Shown here: one piece after another, positions 14,799 to 22,429 of the stretch | Numbering within the stretch: the first letter of the stretch is position 1 | Layout: every line of letters starts with the position of its first letter | The notes under the pieces: generated by a model | What the model was told of the DNA's origin: nothing | The model's input: only the letters and a program-made list of their open reading frames with translations | Database searches by the model: none | Position numbers and translations under genes: made by a program | Assembly (NCBI GenBank): GCA_003132025.1 | Contig: PKWJ01000014.1 | Span: forward strand, 56,700 to 89,151 | Source of the DNA: Gammaproteobacteria bacterium | GTDB taxonomy: Bacteria; Pseudomonadota; Gammaproteobacteria; Steroidobacterales; Steroidobacteraceae | DNA: 32,452 nt | Direction: 5' to 3'

Positions 14799-16940
14799 TC
14801 ACAACGGCGAGACATCCTCCACTTTCGGCAGCGAGATCTGGGTGCCGGGACGCAAATCCCTGAAATCCAGGTCCGGGTTGTACTGCTGCAGCAGCCACAC
14901 CGGCACCTTCAGGGATTTCTGCGTGATGCTCCACAGCGAATCGCCGCGGCGGGCGATATAAACTTCCGTGCCCGCGATCCGGTGCGACGCGAAATAAGCC
15001 GCCTGCAGGCGCTCATGGTAGTCACGCCGGCGGATCTCGAACTCTTCACGCGTGATGTCGGCGAATTCCAGTTTGATGCGCCGCCCCATCACCACCGGAG
15101 TGCGCCCGTGCAGATGGTTGATGGCACGCAGCCGCGCCGCCGACGTTCCCAGCCAGTCGGCGTAATGCCCCAGCGTCTCGGCCGCCACGACGCGGATAGT
15201 GCCGTCGGCGGCCACCGAATAATCCTCCGGGTCGGCCGACTCCGGTCCGGTGGCGCCGGGCACCAGCTGCGGGCCCTCGGCCTGCGCCTGCGCCATCGAC
15301 ACCGGCTCGGTCCTTGCGGCCTGTCGGCTGGCAGCCGCCACGGCGACGTTTTCCTCCAGGCTCTCCTGCACCGCAGCCTGCGCCGCGGCGACGTTGGCGC
15401 GAGTGGTCAGTGTTTCGGGCTCCGCGGCCGCCGCCACCAGCCGCAGGTGTTCGCCCTCGTAGAGGTCGTCCTGATCGCGCATCGAGTTCAGACTCATGAG
15501 TTTCGACACCGGCAAACCGGTGCGCTCGGCAATCGTCGCGGTGTCGTCTCCGGCCTGCACCACGTAATACTGCGAGCTCTCGGGCGCGCCGGTGGGCGCG
15601 GCCGGCGGTGCACCCGCTGTCGCTGGCGCCGCGGCGGGCGCAGCAGCCATGGCGGGTGCGGCAGCTGTGGCGGGGGCGTGCGCGCCACCTGGGGTCGCCG
15701 CCGCCACGACCACCTCGGGCAGCGTGACTGCCGCGGAGACAGGCGCGGCCGCGCTGGCCGCGGGAGCCCCTTTGGCCGGCTTTGCCGCCTCCGCCACGGT
15801 GATGGCCTGGCTGGCGGCCAGGCGCTGCGCCAGCAATTCTGCAGTCCACTGCGAACCGGCCGAGGGCAACCGCAGCACGTACCCGGCCGGCACGGCGCGC
15901 TGCCCGCCCCATACGGCCGGCCGCAACGCCGGATTGAGGCGGTGCAGTGTCTCGCGATCGATCCCGAGCGCGCGCACCAGCGTGGCAAGGCTGGCGCTCG
16001 CAGGCATCTTCAGCTCGCGGAAACCGAACTCGTGATCGCGCACCACACCGCCGAAGTACTTGTCCGGATCCTGCGCGATGCTCAGCGCGGCCAGGAACGA
16101 CACATAGAAATTGCGCGAGGCGAAGCCAAAGGTGGGGCTGTGATAGTCGCGCACGATGCGCACGATGTCGTCGGTGCCGAGCAGCTCGCGCGCGCGACGC
16201 ACACCTTCGGCGCCATGATTATAGGCAGTTATGGCCAGTGGCCAGCTGCCCAGCAGCCGGTAGTTGTAGCTCAGCAGCTGCGCCGCGGCCTCGGTCTCGC
16301 GGTACGGATCGAGCCGCTCGTCCACCGCGGCATCGATGCGCAGGAACCGGCGCCCGGTAGAACGCATGAATTGCCACAGCCCCGCGGCCCCGACTTTCGA
16401 ATATGCGTACGGATCGAACGAGGATTCCACATGCGGCAACGCCGCGATCTCGGGCGGTAAGCCGAGGTTGGCCAGCACTTCGGCGATATGCGGCTCCCAG
16501 GCGCCCGAGCGAATCAGGCCGGCGCGAAAGCGATCCGACTGACCGAGCTGGAACCGCACGTCCTCTGCTGCCTCCTCCAGCTGCGCCGGCGTGGCGTCGT
16601 CGCCCCAGAGCTTGCGCACCCGCCGGTCATCATCGTCACGCGGCTCCTCGCCGCGCGCCAGGTGCCTGAGGATCTCCTGCACGCGTTCGCGCTCGAAATC
16701 CACCTTGCGCGCGCGCTCGGAAGACGGCATATCAGGCGTGAAATGCAGCGTCTCATAGACCACCGACAGCCGGTGCTGGTCGTGGATCAGGCCCTCGTTG
16801 GTCGATACCTGCGCATAGACGCGGACCCAGAACTGCACGTCCGGCTCCAGCTCAGGCGGGCGCGGCAATACCGTGTCGGCGGCGCTCGCCAGGCGCGCCA
16901 GCAGCAACAGCACAATTCCAGGCAGCAGCAGCCGATTCAT
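14799..16940 (-). CDS. MltD-like membrane-bound lytic transglycosylase with LysM repeats
   Basis: 713 residues from ATG 16940, which gives the signal peptide MNRLLLPGIVLLLLARLASA; there is no lipobox Cys after it, unlike E. coli MltD. An N-terminal all-helical region (to about 160) precedes the SLT domain: IAALPHVESSFDPYAYSKVG with catalytic Glu172, AAGLWQFMRSTGRRF and YNHGAEGVRRARE. A C-terminal region holds three LysM modules: YYVVQAGDDTATIAERTGLP, a degenerate middle one (IRVVAAETLGHYADWLGTSA) and YIARRGDSLWSITQKSLKVP, separated by an Ala/Pro-rich linker of about 80 residues. It should cleave peptidoglycan glycan strands to anhydro-muropeptides in the periplasm, tethered through LysM. Longer than E. 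coli MltD (452) because of the linker. First gene of the mltD-ldt-ppnN unit. Confidence 0.92.
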   Translation of the reverse strand: MNRLLLPGIVLLLLARLASAADTVLPRPPELEPDVQFWVRVYAQVSTNEGLIHDQHRLSVVYETLHFTPDMPSSERARKVDFERERVQEILRHLARGEEPRDDDDRRVRKLWGDDATPAQLEEAAEDVRFQLGQSDRFRAGLIRSGAWEPHIAEVLANLGLPPEIAALPHVESSFDPYAYSKVGAAGLWQFMRSTGRRFLRIDAAVDERLDPYRETEAAAQLLSYNYRLLGSWPLAITAYNHGAEGVRRARELLGTDDIVRIVRDYHSPTFGFASRNFYVSFLAALSIAQDPDKYFGGVVRDHEFGFRELKMPASASLATLVRALGIDRETLHRLNPALRPAVWGGQRAVPAGYVLRLPSAGSQWTAELLAQRLAASQAITVAEAAKPAKGAPAASAAAPVSAAVTLPEVVVAAATPGGAHAPATAAAPAMAAAPAAAPATAGAPPAAPTGAPESSQYYVVQAGDDTATIAERTGLPVSKLMSLNSMRDQDDLYEGEHLRLVAAAAEPETLTTRANVAAAQAAVQESLEENVAVAAASRQAARTEPVSMAQAQAEGPQLVPGATGPESADPEDYSVAADGTIRVVAAETLGHYADWLGTSAARLRAINHLHGRTPVVMGRRIKLEFADITREEFEIRRRDYHERLQAAYFASHRIAGTEVYIARRGDSLWSITQKSLKVPVWLLQQYNPDLDFRDLRPGTQISLPKVEDVSPL

Positions 16941-17032
16941 GCCGCGAATGATACCTGCAGAGCGCCCGCAGGATTCAAGCCGAGGCTGCAAACGCGCGGA
17001 GCGATCACATTTCAGGACAAAATTTCGATTAC

Positions 17033-17060
17033 AAAAAAACCGCTCGCCCAGTCGTGGGCA
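17033..17060 (-). terminator. weak candidate terminator, minus strand
   Basis: Read on the minus strand: short hairpin GCCCA-CGAC-TGGGC, then GAGCGG and a run of seven T. It lies just past the stop of the truncated oxidoreductase (17079). The stem is only 5-6 bp and the T-run begins six bases after it. Confidence 0.33.
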
Positions 17061-17078
17061 GTGATGTCTTGCTCGCTG

Positions 17079-17432
17079 TCAGTAGCGCGTTCTTAGCGGA
17101 TGTATTGCCCGGAAGTGCCGGCGCGCGCACACCCGATCGATATAGCCCTTCAGCATGGCGGGCATCGTGGCCCACCACAGCGGATAGATCACGGCGATCG
17201 CGTCGGCTGCCGCAACTGCCGCCTGGGCCTGCGCCACATCACTCGGCGTCTCGCGCCGCTTGCGCACCGGCTCGAGCTCCTCGGCGCTCAGTACCGGATT
17301 GAACCCCATGCGATACAGGTCGTGCATGCGCGGCCGGTGGCCGAGATCCTTGAGTTCCACGCTATAGGCACGCGCCAGTTTGATCGTCACGCTATCGATC
17401 AGCGGATGCGAAACAATGATGAGATGGTCCAT
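17079..17432 (-). pseudogene. truncated NAD(P)H oxidoreductase (flavodoxin-like fold)
   Basis: 117 residues, about half of the usual 190-260 of the NQO/MdaB/KefF-type family. The N-terminus is intact: HLIIVSHPLIDSVTIKLARA (FMN/FAD phosphate loop), HDLYRMGFNPVLSAEE, then AVIYPLWWATMPAMLKGYID with the conserved PLWW..MPA. Homology ends at about residue 101 (GYIDRV); the next residues CARRHFRAIHPLRTRY do not continue the family and a stop follows. No remaining frame before the next gene carries the missing C-terminal half, so the 3-prime part was deleted rather than frameshifted. A weak terminator-like hairpin sits close behind. Confidence 0.75.
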
Positions 17433-17484
17433 CGTATTTCGGGGATTTCTACTGCCGGCGCGGCCGGACTGCCGCCGCTACCCG

Positions 17485-18792
17485 TCAGGGCGATGCCGCC
17501 GAGACCCGCCACACGCTGTTGCCGGTATCGTCGGCGATCAACAGGCCTCCCTTGCCGTCCACTGCAAGGCCGACCGGCCGGCCGCGCGCGTGGTCGCCAT
17601 CGACGAGAAATCCTGTGACCACGTCCTCCGGTGGCCCCGAAGGGCGGCCATCAGCGAACGGTATGTACACCACCTTGTAGCCGTTCAGTATGGTGCGGTC
17701 CCAGCTTCCGTGCTCACCAACAAATGCGCCGCCGCGATAATGCGCCGGCAAATTGGTCGCTGAATAGAACACCATCCCCAATGGCGCCACGTGCGAGCTC
17801 AGCGCGTAGTCGGGCGCTATGGCTTTTGCGACCAGATCCGGTCGCTGCGGTTGAACGCGTGGATCGATGTGTTGGCCGTAGTAGCTGTACGGCCAGCCAT
17901 AGAAAGCGCCGTCACGGATCGAGGTCAGATAATCGGGCACCAGATCCGGGCCCAGCTCGTCACGCTCGTTGATGACCGCCCAGAGCGTATGGGTCTGTGG
18001 CTCGAACTGGAGTCCGTTCGGATTGCGCAGTCCCGTGGCGTATTCGCGATGCGCGCCGGTCGCCCGGTCAATCTGCCAGATTGACGCGCGATCCATCTCC
18101 GCCACAATCCCGTTCTCCGTGATGTTGCTGTTGGAGCCGACGCCGGCATAGAGCTCGGATCCGTCCGGGCTTGCTGTCAGGCTCTTGGTCCAGTGATGGT
18201 CGATCGGCCCGCCGGGCAGATCGCACAGCTTCACGCCCGGATCGGTGATCTGAGTTTGCCCCGTGGTGTAGGGATAGCGCATTACCGCATTGGTGTTGGC
18301 CACATATAGATCGTTTCCAACCAGCACCACGCCAAACGGCGAGTTCAGATGATCGATGAACACGGATTGCTGGTCCGGGACACCGTCGCCTTTGGTGTCA
18401 CGAAACAGCAAAATGCGCTGTCCGGGCTTGGTGCGCGAGTGCGCCATTTTCTCCACCCAGTTCATGACGATGTCCTTGGGCCGGCTGACCGGCGCCGGAG
18501 GCCCCCCGGTCTCTACCACCAGCACATCGCCGTTCGGCAGCACATAGAGTGAGCGCGGGTTCGCAAGACCGGTAGCAAACGCCTGCACCTTCAAGCCAGC
18601 CGGGACTGTTGGGGTGGCGCCGTTCCAGCCCACCACCTTTGCGACGTGCATCGGCGGCAACAGGTACTGATGGATCGGCGGCAGATAAGGATTAGGGCCG
18701 ACCTGGAGGCTCGGGTCGATTGGCGCCGGCCCGCATCCGGCCAGCGCAAGCAGCACGGCGATCGCCGCCACTTCGAGAGCAACAACTTTCAT
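17485..18792 (-). CDS. PQQ-dependent sugar dehydrogenase (L-sorbosone dehydrogenase-like) lipoprotein
   Basis: 435 residues from ATG 18792. The N-terminus MKVVALEVAAIAVLLALAGC is a lipoprotein signal with lipobox LAGC. The rest is a six-bladed propeller of the glucose/sorbosone dehydrogenase type: GLKVQAFATGLANPRSLYVL, NDLYVANTNAVMRYP, KSLTASPDGSELYAGVGSNS, RNPNGLQFEPQTHTLWAVIN, HVAPLGMVFYS, GEHGSWDR and AVDGKGGLLIADDTGNSVWR. Members oxidise sugars or related alcohols and pass electrons via PQQ or another quinone in the periplasm; no PQQ biosynthesis genes are in the window, and the cofactor cannot be confirmed here. A frame extension to 18843 overlaps the upstream DUF2231 gene; the start at 18792 overlaps its stop by ATGA, indicating translational coupling. 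Confidence 0.9.
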   Translation of the reverse strand: MKVVALEVAAIAVLLALAGCGPAPIDPSLQVGPNPYLPPIHQYLLPPMHVAKVVGWNGATPTVPAGLKVQAFATGLANPRSLYVLPNGDVLVVETGGPPAPVSRPKDIVMNWVEKMAHSRTKPGQRILLFRDTKGDGVPDQQSVFIDHLNSPFGVVLVGNDLYVANTNAVMRYPYTTGQTQITDPGVKLCDLPGGPIDHHWTKSLTASPDGSELYAGVGSNSNITENGIVAEMDRASIWQIDRATGAHREYATGLRNPNGLQFEPQTHTLWAVINERDELGPDLVPDYLTSIRDGAFYGWPYSYYGQHIDPRVQPQRPDLVAKAIAPDYALSSHVAPLGMVFYSATNLPAHYRGGAFVGEHGSWDRTILNGYKVVYIPFADGRPSGPPEDVVTGFLVDGDHARGRPVGLAVDGKGGLLIADDTGNSVWRVSAASP

Positions 18793-19277
18793 TGCTGCTC
18801 CGTCGGGAGCACACCCATCCCGTAACGGTACACCAGGACCCAACCATTCCAGCTCGCCACCAGCAGGATCACGACCACGATCGCTGACAGGGCCAAGCCT
18901 GACGCAACCACCGAGGTATAGGCATCACGCGTGTGAATCAGGCAGTTGAAGACCGAGAGAATGAGGGCCGTGACATAGCCGATGCCGTGAATCCGGGCGG
19001 CGTGCAGCTCGCGGATGCGAGGATCGCCGAAGAAATCGATCATGCCTACCGGTGCCGCGACCAGCGACACGATCAGCCCTACCAGCAGTAGCCACGCTGA
19101 CATGTCCGCCCACAGCATGGCCGCCGTCTGCCAGTAGACGATGTCCGTAATCAGCGTCGCTACGAAACAAACGATCGGTATCGGCACCAGCATCGCGTAG
19201 AGAGGCAGACCCCCTAACGTCACGGTCGACCGAGGTGTGGCACCTGGCATATGAAATCCAATTGGCCGAGTTTCCAA
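18789..19277 (-). CDS. DUF2231-type integral membrane protein
   Basis: 162 residues with about four membrane segments (LYAMLVPIPIVCFVATLITD; MSAWLLLVGLIVSLVAAPVG; the block after AARIHGIGYVTALILSVFNC; ASGLALSAIVVVILLVASWN). The pattern HP/LPLY at the first segment and a conserved mid-protein RELHAARIHGIG match DUF2231 proteins, whose function is unknown. Its stop overlaps the sugar dehydrogenase start (ATGA), so the pair is made together; a membrane partner or electron acceptor for the lipoprotein dehydrogenase is an inference. Start could also be Met10 (MPGATPRS). Confidence 0.82.
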   Translation of the reverse strand: METRPIGFHMPGATPRSTVTLGGLPLYAMLVPIPIVCFVATLITDIVYWQTAAMLWADMSAWLLLVGLIVSLVAAPVGMIDFFGDPRIRELHAARIHGIGYVTALILSVFNCLIHTRDAYTSVVASGLALSAIVVVILLVASWNGWVLVYRYGMGVLPTEQQ

Positions 19278-19560
19278 GTCGAAAGACTAAACGCACCCTA
19301 GCCGGGCGCTCGATTCGGTGGCTGTAGGCCAAGCGGCATTGTTAGACCCGGAATGCGGGAGAAATGCGGAACGACCCTGCGGTAGCGGGAGCGGTTATGG
19401 ATGCCGAGCTGTTTCCATACGGTACCTCGATGGGCGGACGATCAATTCAGTCGCAGCTCATATCGGCGCGATGTCCATATCATCGCGAAACGGTTGGTCA
19501 TAGTTTTTGACTTCCCGCCGTTGGGACGACGCCAACCGCTCTCCACAACGGAAATCTCTT
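19278..19560. other. non-coding or decayed stretch, no gene seen
   Basis: Between the start of the DUF2231 gene and the broken lipoprotein gene. I see no ORF with recognisable protein content on either strand and no clear hairpin. It presumably holds the promoter of the DUF2231/sugar dehydrogenase pair; base composition is more mixed than in the neighbouring core genes. Confidence 0.5.
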
Positions 19561-19784
19561 ATGTACCGCTCCTGTTTCATGCGCTCGTCGCGCAGCTTAT
19601 TTGTCGCAACGAAGTTCACCGGCGCAGCGCTGTTGTTGGGCTACTGGTCCTGAGTGGCTGTGGCGACGAGAGTGGTGGAGCTGCCGGAGCCCAGGTCCTG
19701 CAGTCGATCGAGATCACACCAAGCAACCCAAGCCTTGCTGCGGGTACGGGAGCGAATCCCATCTCCGTCACCACGACCGACTGA
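19561..19784 (+). pseudogene. remnant of a secreted lipoprotein with Ig-like (BIG) repeat start
   Basis: Two frames together give one familiar protein start. From ATG 19579 (or 19561) the frame reads MRSSRSLFVATKFTGAALLL, a basic n-region plus hydrophobic core, and then runs into TGA after GYWS. In the next frame, from about 19640, the sequence continues as LLVLSGCGDESGG, an excellent lipobox (LSGC), then QVLQSIEITPSNPSLAAGTG, the opening of a bacterial Ig-like (BIG_2) repeat, and stops at 19782-19784. A one-base change near 19630-19640 therefore splits signal and lipobox, and the rest of the Ig-like domain, usually followed by further repeats, is missing. Dead gene with at least two lesions. 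Confidence 0.6.
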
Positions 19785-19862
19785 TTGCCAGAGCCTCGTG
19801 GCTCATTGGCTGGCCGTCAATCGCAGCTGAAGTCCAACAACGGAGATCGTCTCGCCGGCTCG

Positions 19863-20615
19863 TCAACTGCCGTCGGCAGAGCGCGCGCGAGCCACGCTCG
19901 GGTCGCTTTTCAACGGATATTCATCGTGACGGCGTGGCCATGAGGAATAAGCCTTCTCATTCCGGCCTTCCGGTGTCAGATCAAGGTAATGATCGGTAGT
20001 GAGGATGGCGTCGAGACCGCGTGCGAATGTGGAGTAGGTGAGGAACACCTCGCCGTCCTTCAGGACAAACACACTGACACCCGGAAGCTCCTCGCTGAGA
20101 TACCGCGGGTCACCTGTGATGGTGCCGAAGTTGTAGTCGATCCGGCCCTGGCGGATCTGGTCCTTGGTGAAGGACACGTTGAAGTCGTAGTTGAATTCAC
20201 TGTCGAAGGAAGATACCCAGTCGAAATGCCAGCCCATGCGCCGTTGATAGGCGCGGATCTTGGCGAGCGGGGCCCGCGACACTGCGACAATCTTCACGTT
20301 ATGGTGCTCGAGGTGCTGCGCGGGTCCGTCGATGTGCTCGGCTTGGAACGAGCATCCGGGGCAGGCGGCCTCCCATTCCGGTGCGAACATCAGATGATGC
20401 ACGATCAGCTGACCGGAGCCGTCGAATAACTCGACCAGCGAGCGGCGTCCACGGGTGGTATCGAACTCGTAGCGCTTCTCGATCTTCAGCCACGGCAAGG
20501 AGCGGCGGTCCGCAGCGAGCGTGTCACCTGCACGCATGTGCGCTTTCTCCTTCGCCAGCAGATCCCTGCGTGCGGCCAGCCATTCGTCGTGAGATACAAT
20601 CTGCTTCGGTTGCAT
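19863..20615 (-). CDS. DUF899 family (thioredoxin-like) protein
   Basis: 250 residues, full family length. Typical DUF899 features: opening QIVSHDEWLAARRDLLAKEK, LPWLKIEKRYEF, LVELFDGSGQLIVHHLMFAP, then CPGCSFQAEHIDGPAQHLEH with the CPGC pair in the thioredoxin-like active-site position, AVSRAPLAKIRAYQRRMGWH, and the C-terminal VFLTYSTFARGLDAIL. DUF899 proteins are widespread, cytosolic and of unknown function; a redox role is inferred from the fold. A good TATAAT lies about 45 bases upstream of the ATG. It follows the broken cupin on the same strand. Confidence 0.9.
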   Translation of the reverse strand: MQPKQIVSHDEWLAARRDLLAKEKAHMRAGDTLAADRRSLPWLKIEKRYEFDTTRGRRSLVELFDGSGQLIVHHLMFAPEWEAACPGCSFQAEHIDGPAQHLEHHNVKIVAVSRAPLAKIRAYQRRMGWHFDWVSSFDSEFNYDFNVSFTKDQIRQGRIDYNFGTITGDPRYLSEELPGVSVFVLKDGEVFLTYSTFARGLDAILTTDHYLDLTPEGRNEKAYSSWPRRHDEYPLKSDPSVARARSADGS

Positions 20616-20658
20616 CGAGTTACTCCCTTGACACGCGGGCTGTTTCCGAGGATTGCCT

Positions 20659-20664
20659 ATTATA
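20659..20664 (-). promoter_or_regulatory. consensus -10 hexamer upstream of DUF899 gene
   Basis: Perfect TATAAT on the minus strand, 43 bases before the DUF899 start. No good -35 is found 16-18 bases further upstream (CTGGGT), so it is only a candidate. It sits in the short stretch just past the point where the cupin homology ends. Confidence 0.35.
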
Positions 20665-20702
20665 CCGAGTGTCGCCGTCCTACCCAGTAGACCGCGCCCT
20701 CG

Positions 20703-20837
20703 TCACCATAGCGCCCGGGCCTCGAACGGATGGGAATGGGTACCGGCGACCGCCGAAGGTCCCCACTTCCGCTCGACCACTGTGTCGAAGCCAAGCGCTC
20801 GCAGTTGAGATTCGAATTGCTGAAAGGTTAGGGTCAT
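20703..20837 (-). pseudogene. truncated cupin-domain protein, 44 codons
   Basis: Starts with a strong Shine-Dalgarno (AGGAGC, 5 bases before the ATG) and reads MTLTFQQFESQLRALGFDTV, then VERKWGPSAVAGTHSHPFEA and RALW before TGA. This is the beginning of a small cupin family of about 100-110 residues in which the first metal-binding motif is THTHPFDARALVV. Here the TH.HPFEARAL part is present and homology stops immediately after it; neither other frame continues with the expected strand. The second cupin motif is therefore missing. It lies 41 bases after the methyltransferase stop on the same strand, so once formed part of that transcription unit. Confidence 0.65.
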
Positions 20838-20878
20838 CGCCTGCTCCTGGTGGCGGGGATCCTTGTTCGGTTAGTCAG

Positions 20879-21631
20879 TTAATGTGCCAGGTGCGCCGCA
20901 AACCGTAGCCGCACGTAGTCGGCCGTCCACTTCCCCGTGGCGTCGCACAGCTCCGGCTTGATGCGTTCACGCACACACTCGAGATAGTGCGCGCGATCCT
21001 GCTCGGGCAGCACGGCGGTGAAGCAGCCGCAGAAAGTGGTGAGCCATCCCATTACATCCCCGGGCAACGGCGTGCGCCGCGGGATCAGCGCCATATAGCG
21101 CACCTCGAAGCCTGCAGCGGCGAGTCGCCCACCGTATTCTTCGACCGTAGGAAAATACCAGGGGTTCGCAGCATGGCCATCATATCCGCGGCGATCGAGC
21201 TCCTCGATCAGCGCCGACTGCAGCGTCTTCACGCAACCGTGGCCACCCATCTCTGCGACAAACCGCCCTTTCGGCAGCAAAGCCCGTGCGACCCGCCCGA
21301 TCACCGCGTCGGCGTCCTTCATCCAGTGAAGAGCGGCGTTGCTGAATACCGCATCGAAGCTCGGGCCGAAGTCCATGTCCGAGGCCCTCGTCTCCACGAC
21401 CGTGAGTCCGAGCCTCCTCGCCGAGGCCACGAAGTCGGCACTGGAGTCGACGCCCACCACATTGCAGCCAAGGTCAGCGATCTTCTTTGTCAGCAGGCCG
21501 TCGCCGCAACCCACATCCAGGATGTGTTCACCGGGCCTGGGAGCGAGCAATTCGAGGACCGGAGCACCGAGTTCCGTGACAAAGCGAGCATTCTTGTCGT
21601 ACCCCTCGGAATCCCAAGTTTGCGCCATCAT
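20879..21631 (-). CDS. class I SAM-dependent methyltransferase
   Basis: 250 residues. SAM-binding motif I ILDVGCGDGLLTKK (37-50), acidic motif II VVGVDSSADFV, motif near FDAVFSNAALHWMKDADAVI, then LLPKGRFVAEMGGHG. The FDAVFSNAALHWM signature places it with the trans-aconitate methyltransferase-like (Tam/UbiE-type) group acting on small molecules. Substrate unknown; cytosolic. MM at the start allows 21628 as an alternative. Transcribed toward the truncated cupin and DUF899 genes; divergent from the DNA glycosylase with a 135-base gap. Confidence 0.92.
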   Translation of the reverse strand: MMAQTWDSEGYDKNARFVTELGAPVLELLAPRPGEHILDVGCGDGLLTKKIADLGCNVVGVDSSADFVASARRLGLTVVETRASDMDFGPSFDAVFSNAALHWMKDADAVIGRVARALLPKGRFVAEMGGHGCVKTLQSALIEELDRRGYDGHAANPWYFPTVEEYGGRLAAAGFEVRYMALIPRRTPLPGDVMGWLTTFCGCFTAVLPEQDRAHYLECVRERIKPELCDATGKWTADYVRLRFAAHLAH

Positions 21632-21766
21632 GAGATCGGTAATATTAGCGGGGCATAAACGAATTGCCAGTCGCAGCCTACAGGGGCCTCCACAACTCCG
21701 TCCGACGGCGGCCGCGCACTGAAACCTTGGAGCTCGAATTGCAGTAATGGACTACGAAGGCGGCAA

Positions 21767-22402
21767 TTGAAGCTCTCACACCGAACGCGACCCGATCGTC
21801 GGCTGCGACGTCTCCGCCGAGCGGAGCTTCCAACCGATACCGTGGAGATGGCGCGCTATTTGATTGGAAAGGTCGTGGTCCATGACAGTGACTCTGGCAG
21901 GTTAAGCGGGCGTATTGTCGAGACCGAAGCCTATCCGGTCGGTGATGCAGCCGGACACGCGTTCCGCGGCAAGACGCAGCGCAATCGGACCCTCTTTCTG
22001 GAACGAGGGCACGCCTATGTGTATCTCAACTATGGGATATCGTTCCTTCTGAATGTGACGAGCGAGGCAGCCGGGGTAGGCGGCGGGGTTCTCTTGCGTG
22101 CCATCGAGCCGCTGGAGGGCATCGACCAAATGATCGCCGCTACTCGCCGCACGATACGCCTGGCCGACATCGGCAGAGGCCCGGGGCGATTGACCAAGGC
22201 ATTGCGAGTTGATCTTCGCCAGGACGGATCGGACCTGTGCGCTGCCGGCCCGCTTTGGTTGGCCACGACCTCACAAAGGCGAAGGATTGTCAGAATCGGC
22301 GAAAGCGTTCGCATCGGCATTACACGCGATGCCCATCGGCTATTGCGCTTTTACGAACCCGGTAATGCGCACGTGAGCGGCGTCAAGAGGCTGCGCCAAT
22401 AA
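21767..22402 (+). CDS. 3-methyladenine DNA glycosylase (AAG/MPG family)
   Basis: 211 residues with TTG as start at 21767. The AAG fold is clear: MARYLIGKVVVHD, SGRIVETEAYPVGDAAGHAF with the catalytic Glu of VETEAY, GKTQRNRTLFLERGHAYVYL, NYGISFLLNV, GVLLRAIEPLEG and GRGPGRLTKAL. It removes 3-methyladenine, hypoxanthine and other damaged purines from DNA, starting base excision repair. The family is scattered among gammaproteobacteria (which mostly use Tag/AlkA), consistent with horizontal gain. A first basic stretch ([13 protein letters not shown]) before the fold may be an artefact of the chosen start; the next in-frame Met is well inside at VEMARYL. Confidence 0.92.
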   Translation: MKLSHRTRPDRRLRRLRRAELPTDTVEMARYLIGKVVVHDSDSGRLSGRIVETEAYPVGDAAGHAFRGKTQRNRTLFLERGHAYVYLNYGISFLLNVTSEAAGVGGGVLLRAIEPLEGIDQMIAATRRTIRLADIGRGPGRLTKALRVDLRQDGSDLCAAGPLWLATTSQRRRIVRIGESVRIGITRDAHRLLRFYEPGNAHVSGVKRLRQ

Positions 22403-22429
22403 CCGGTGGGCAGCAGAAGCGCCTCGGCG

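Noticed and set aside
14790-16460. 556-codon plus-strand ORF opposite the MltD-like gene.
   Set aside because: Shadow of the transglycosylase; Arg/Gly/His-rich with no motif.
19601-19999. 132-codon plus-strand ORF across the broken lipoprotein and the DUF899 3-prime end.
   Set aside because: Third frame of the remnant, Arg/Ser-rich and overlapping the well-supported DUF899 gene.
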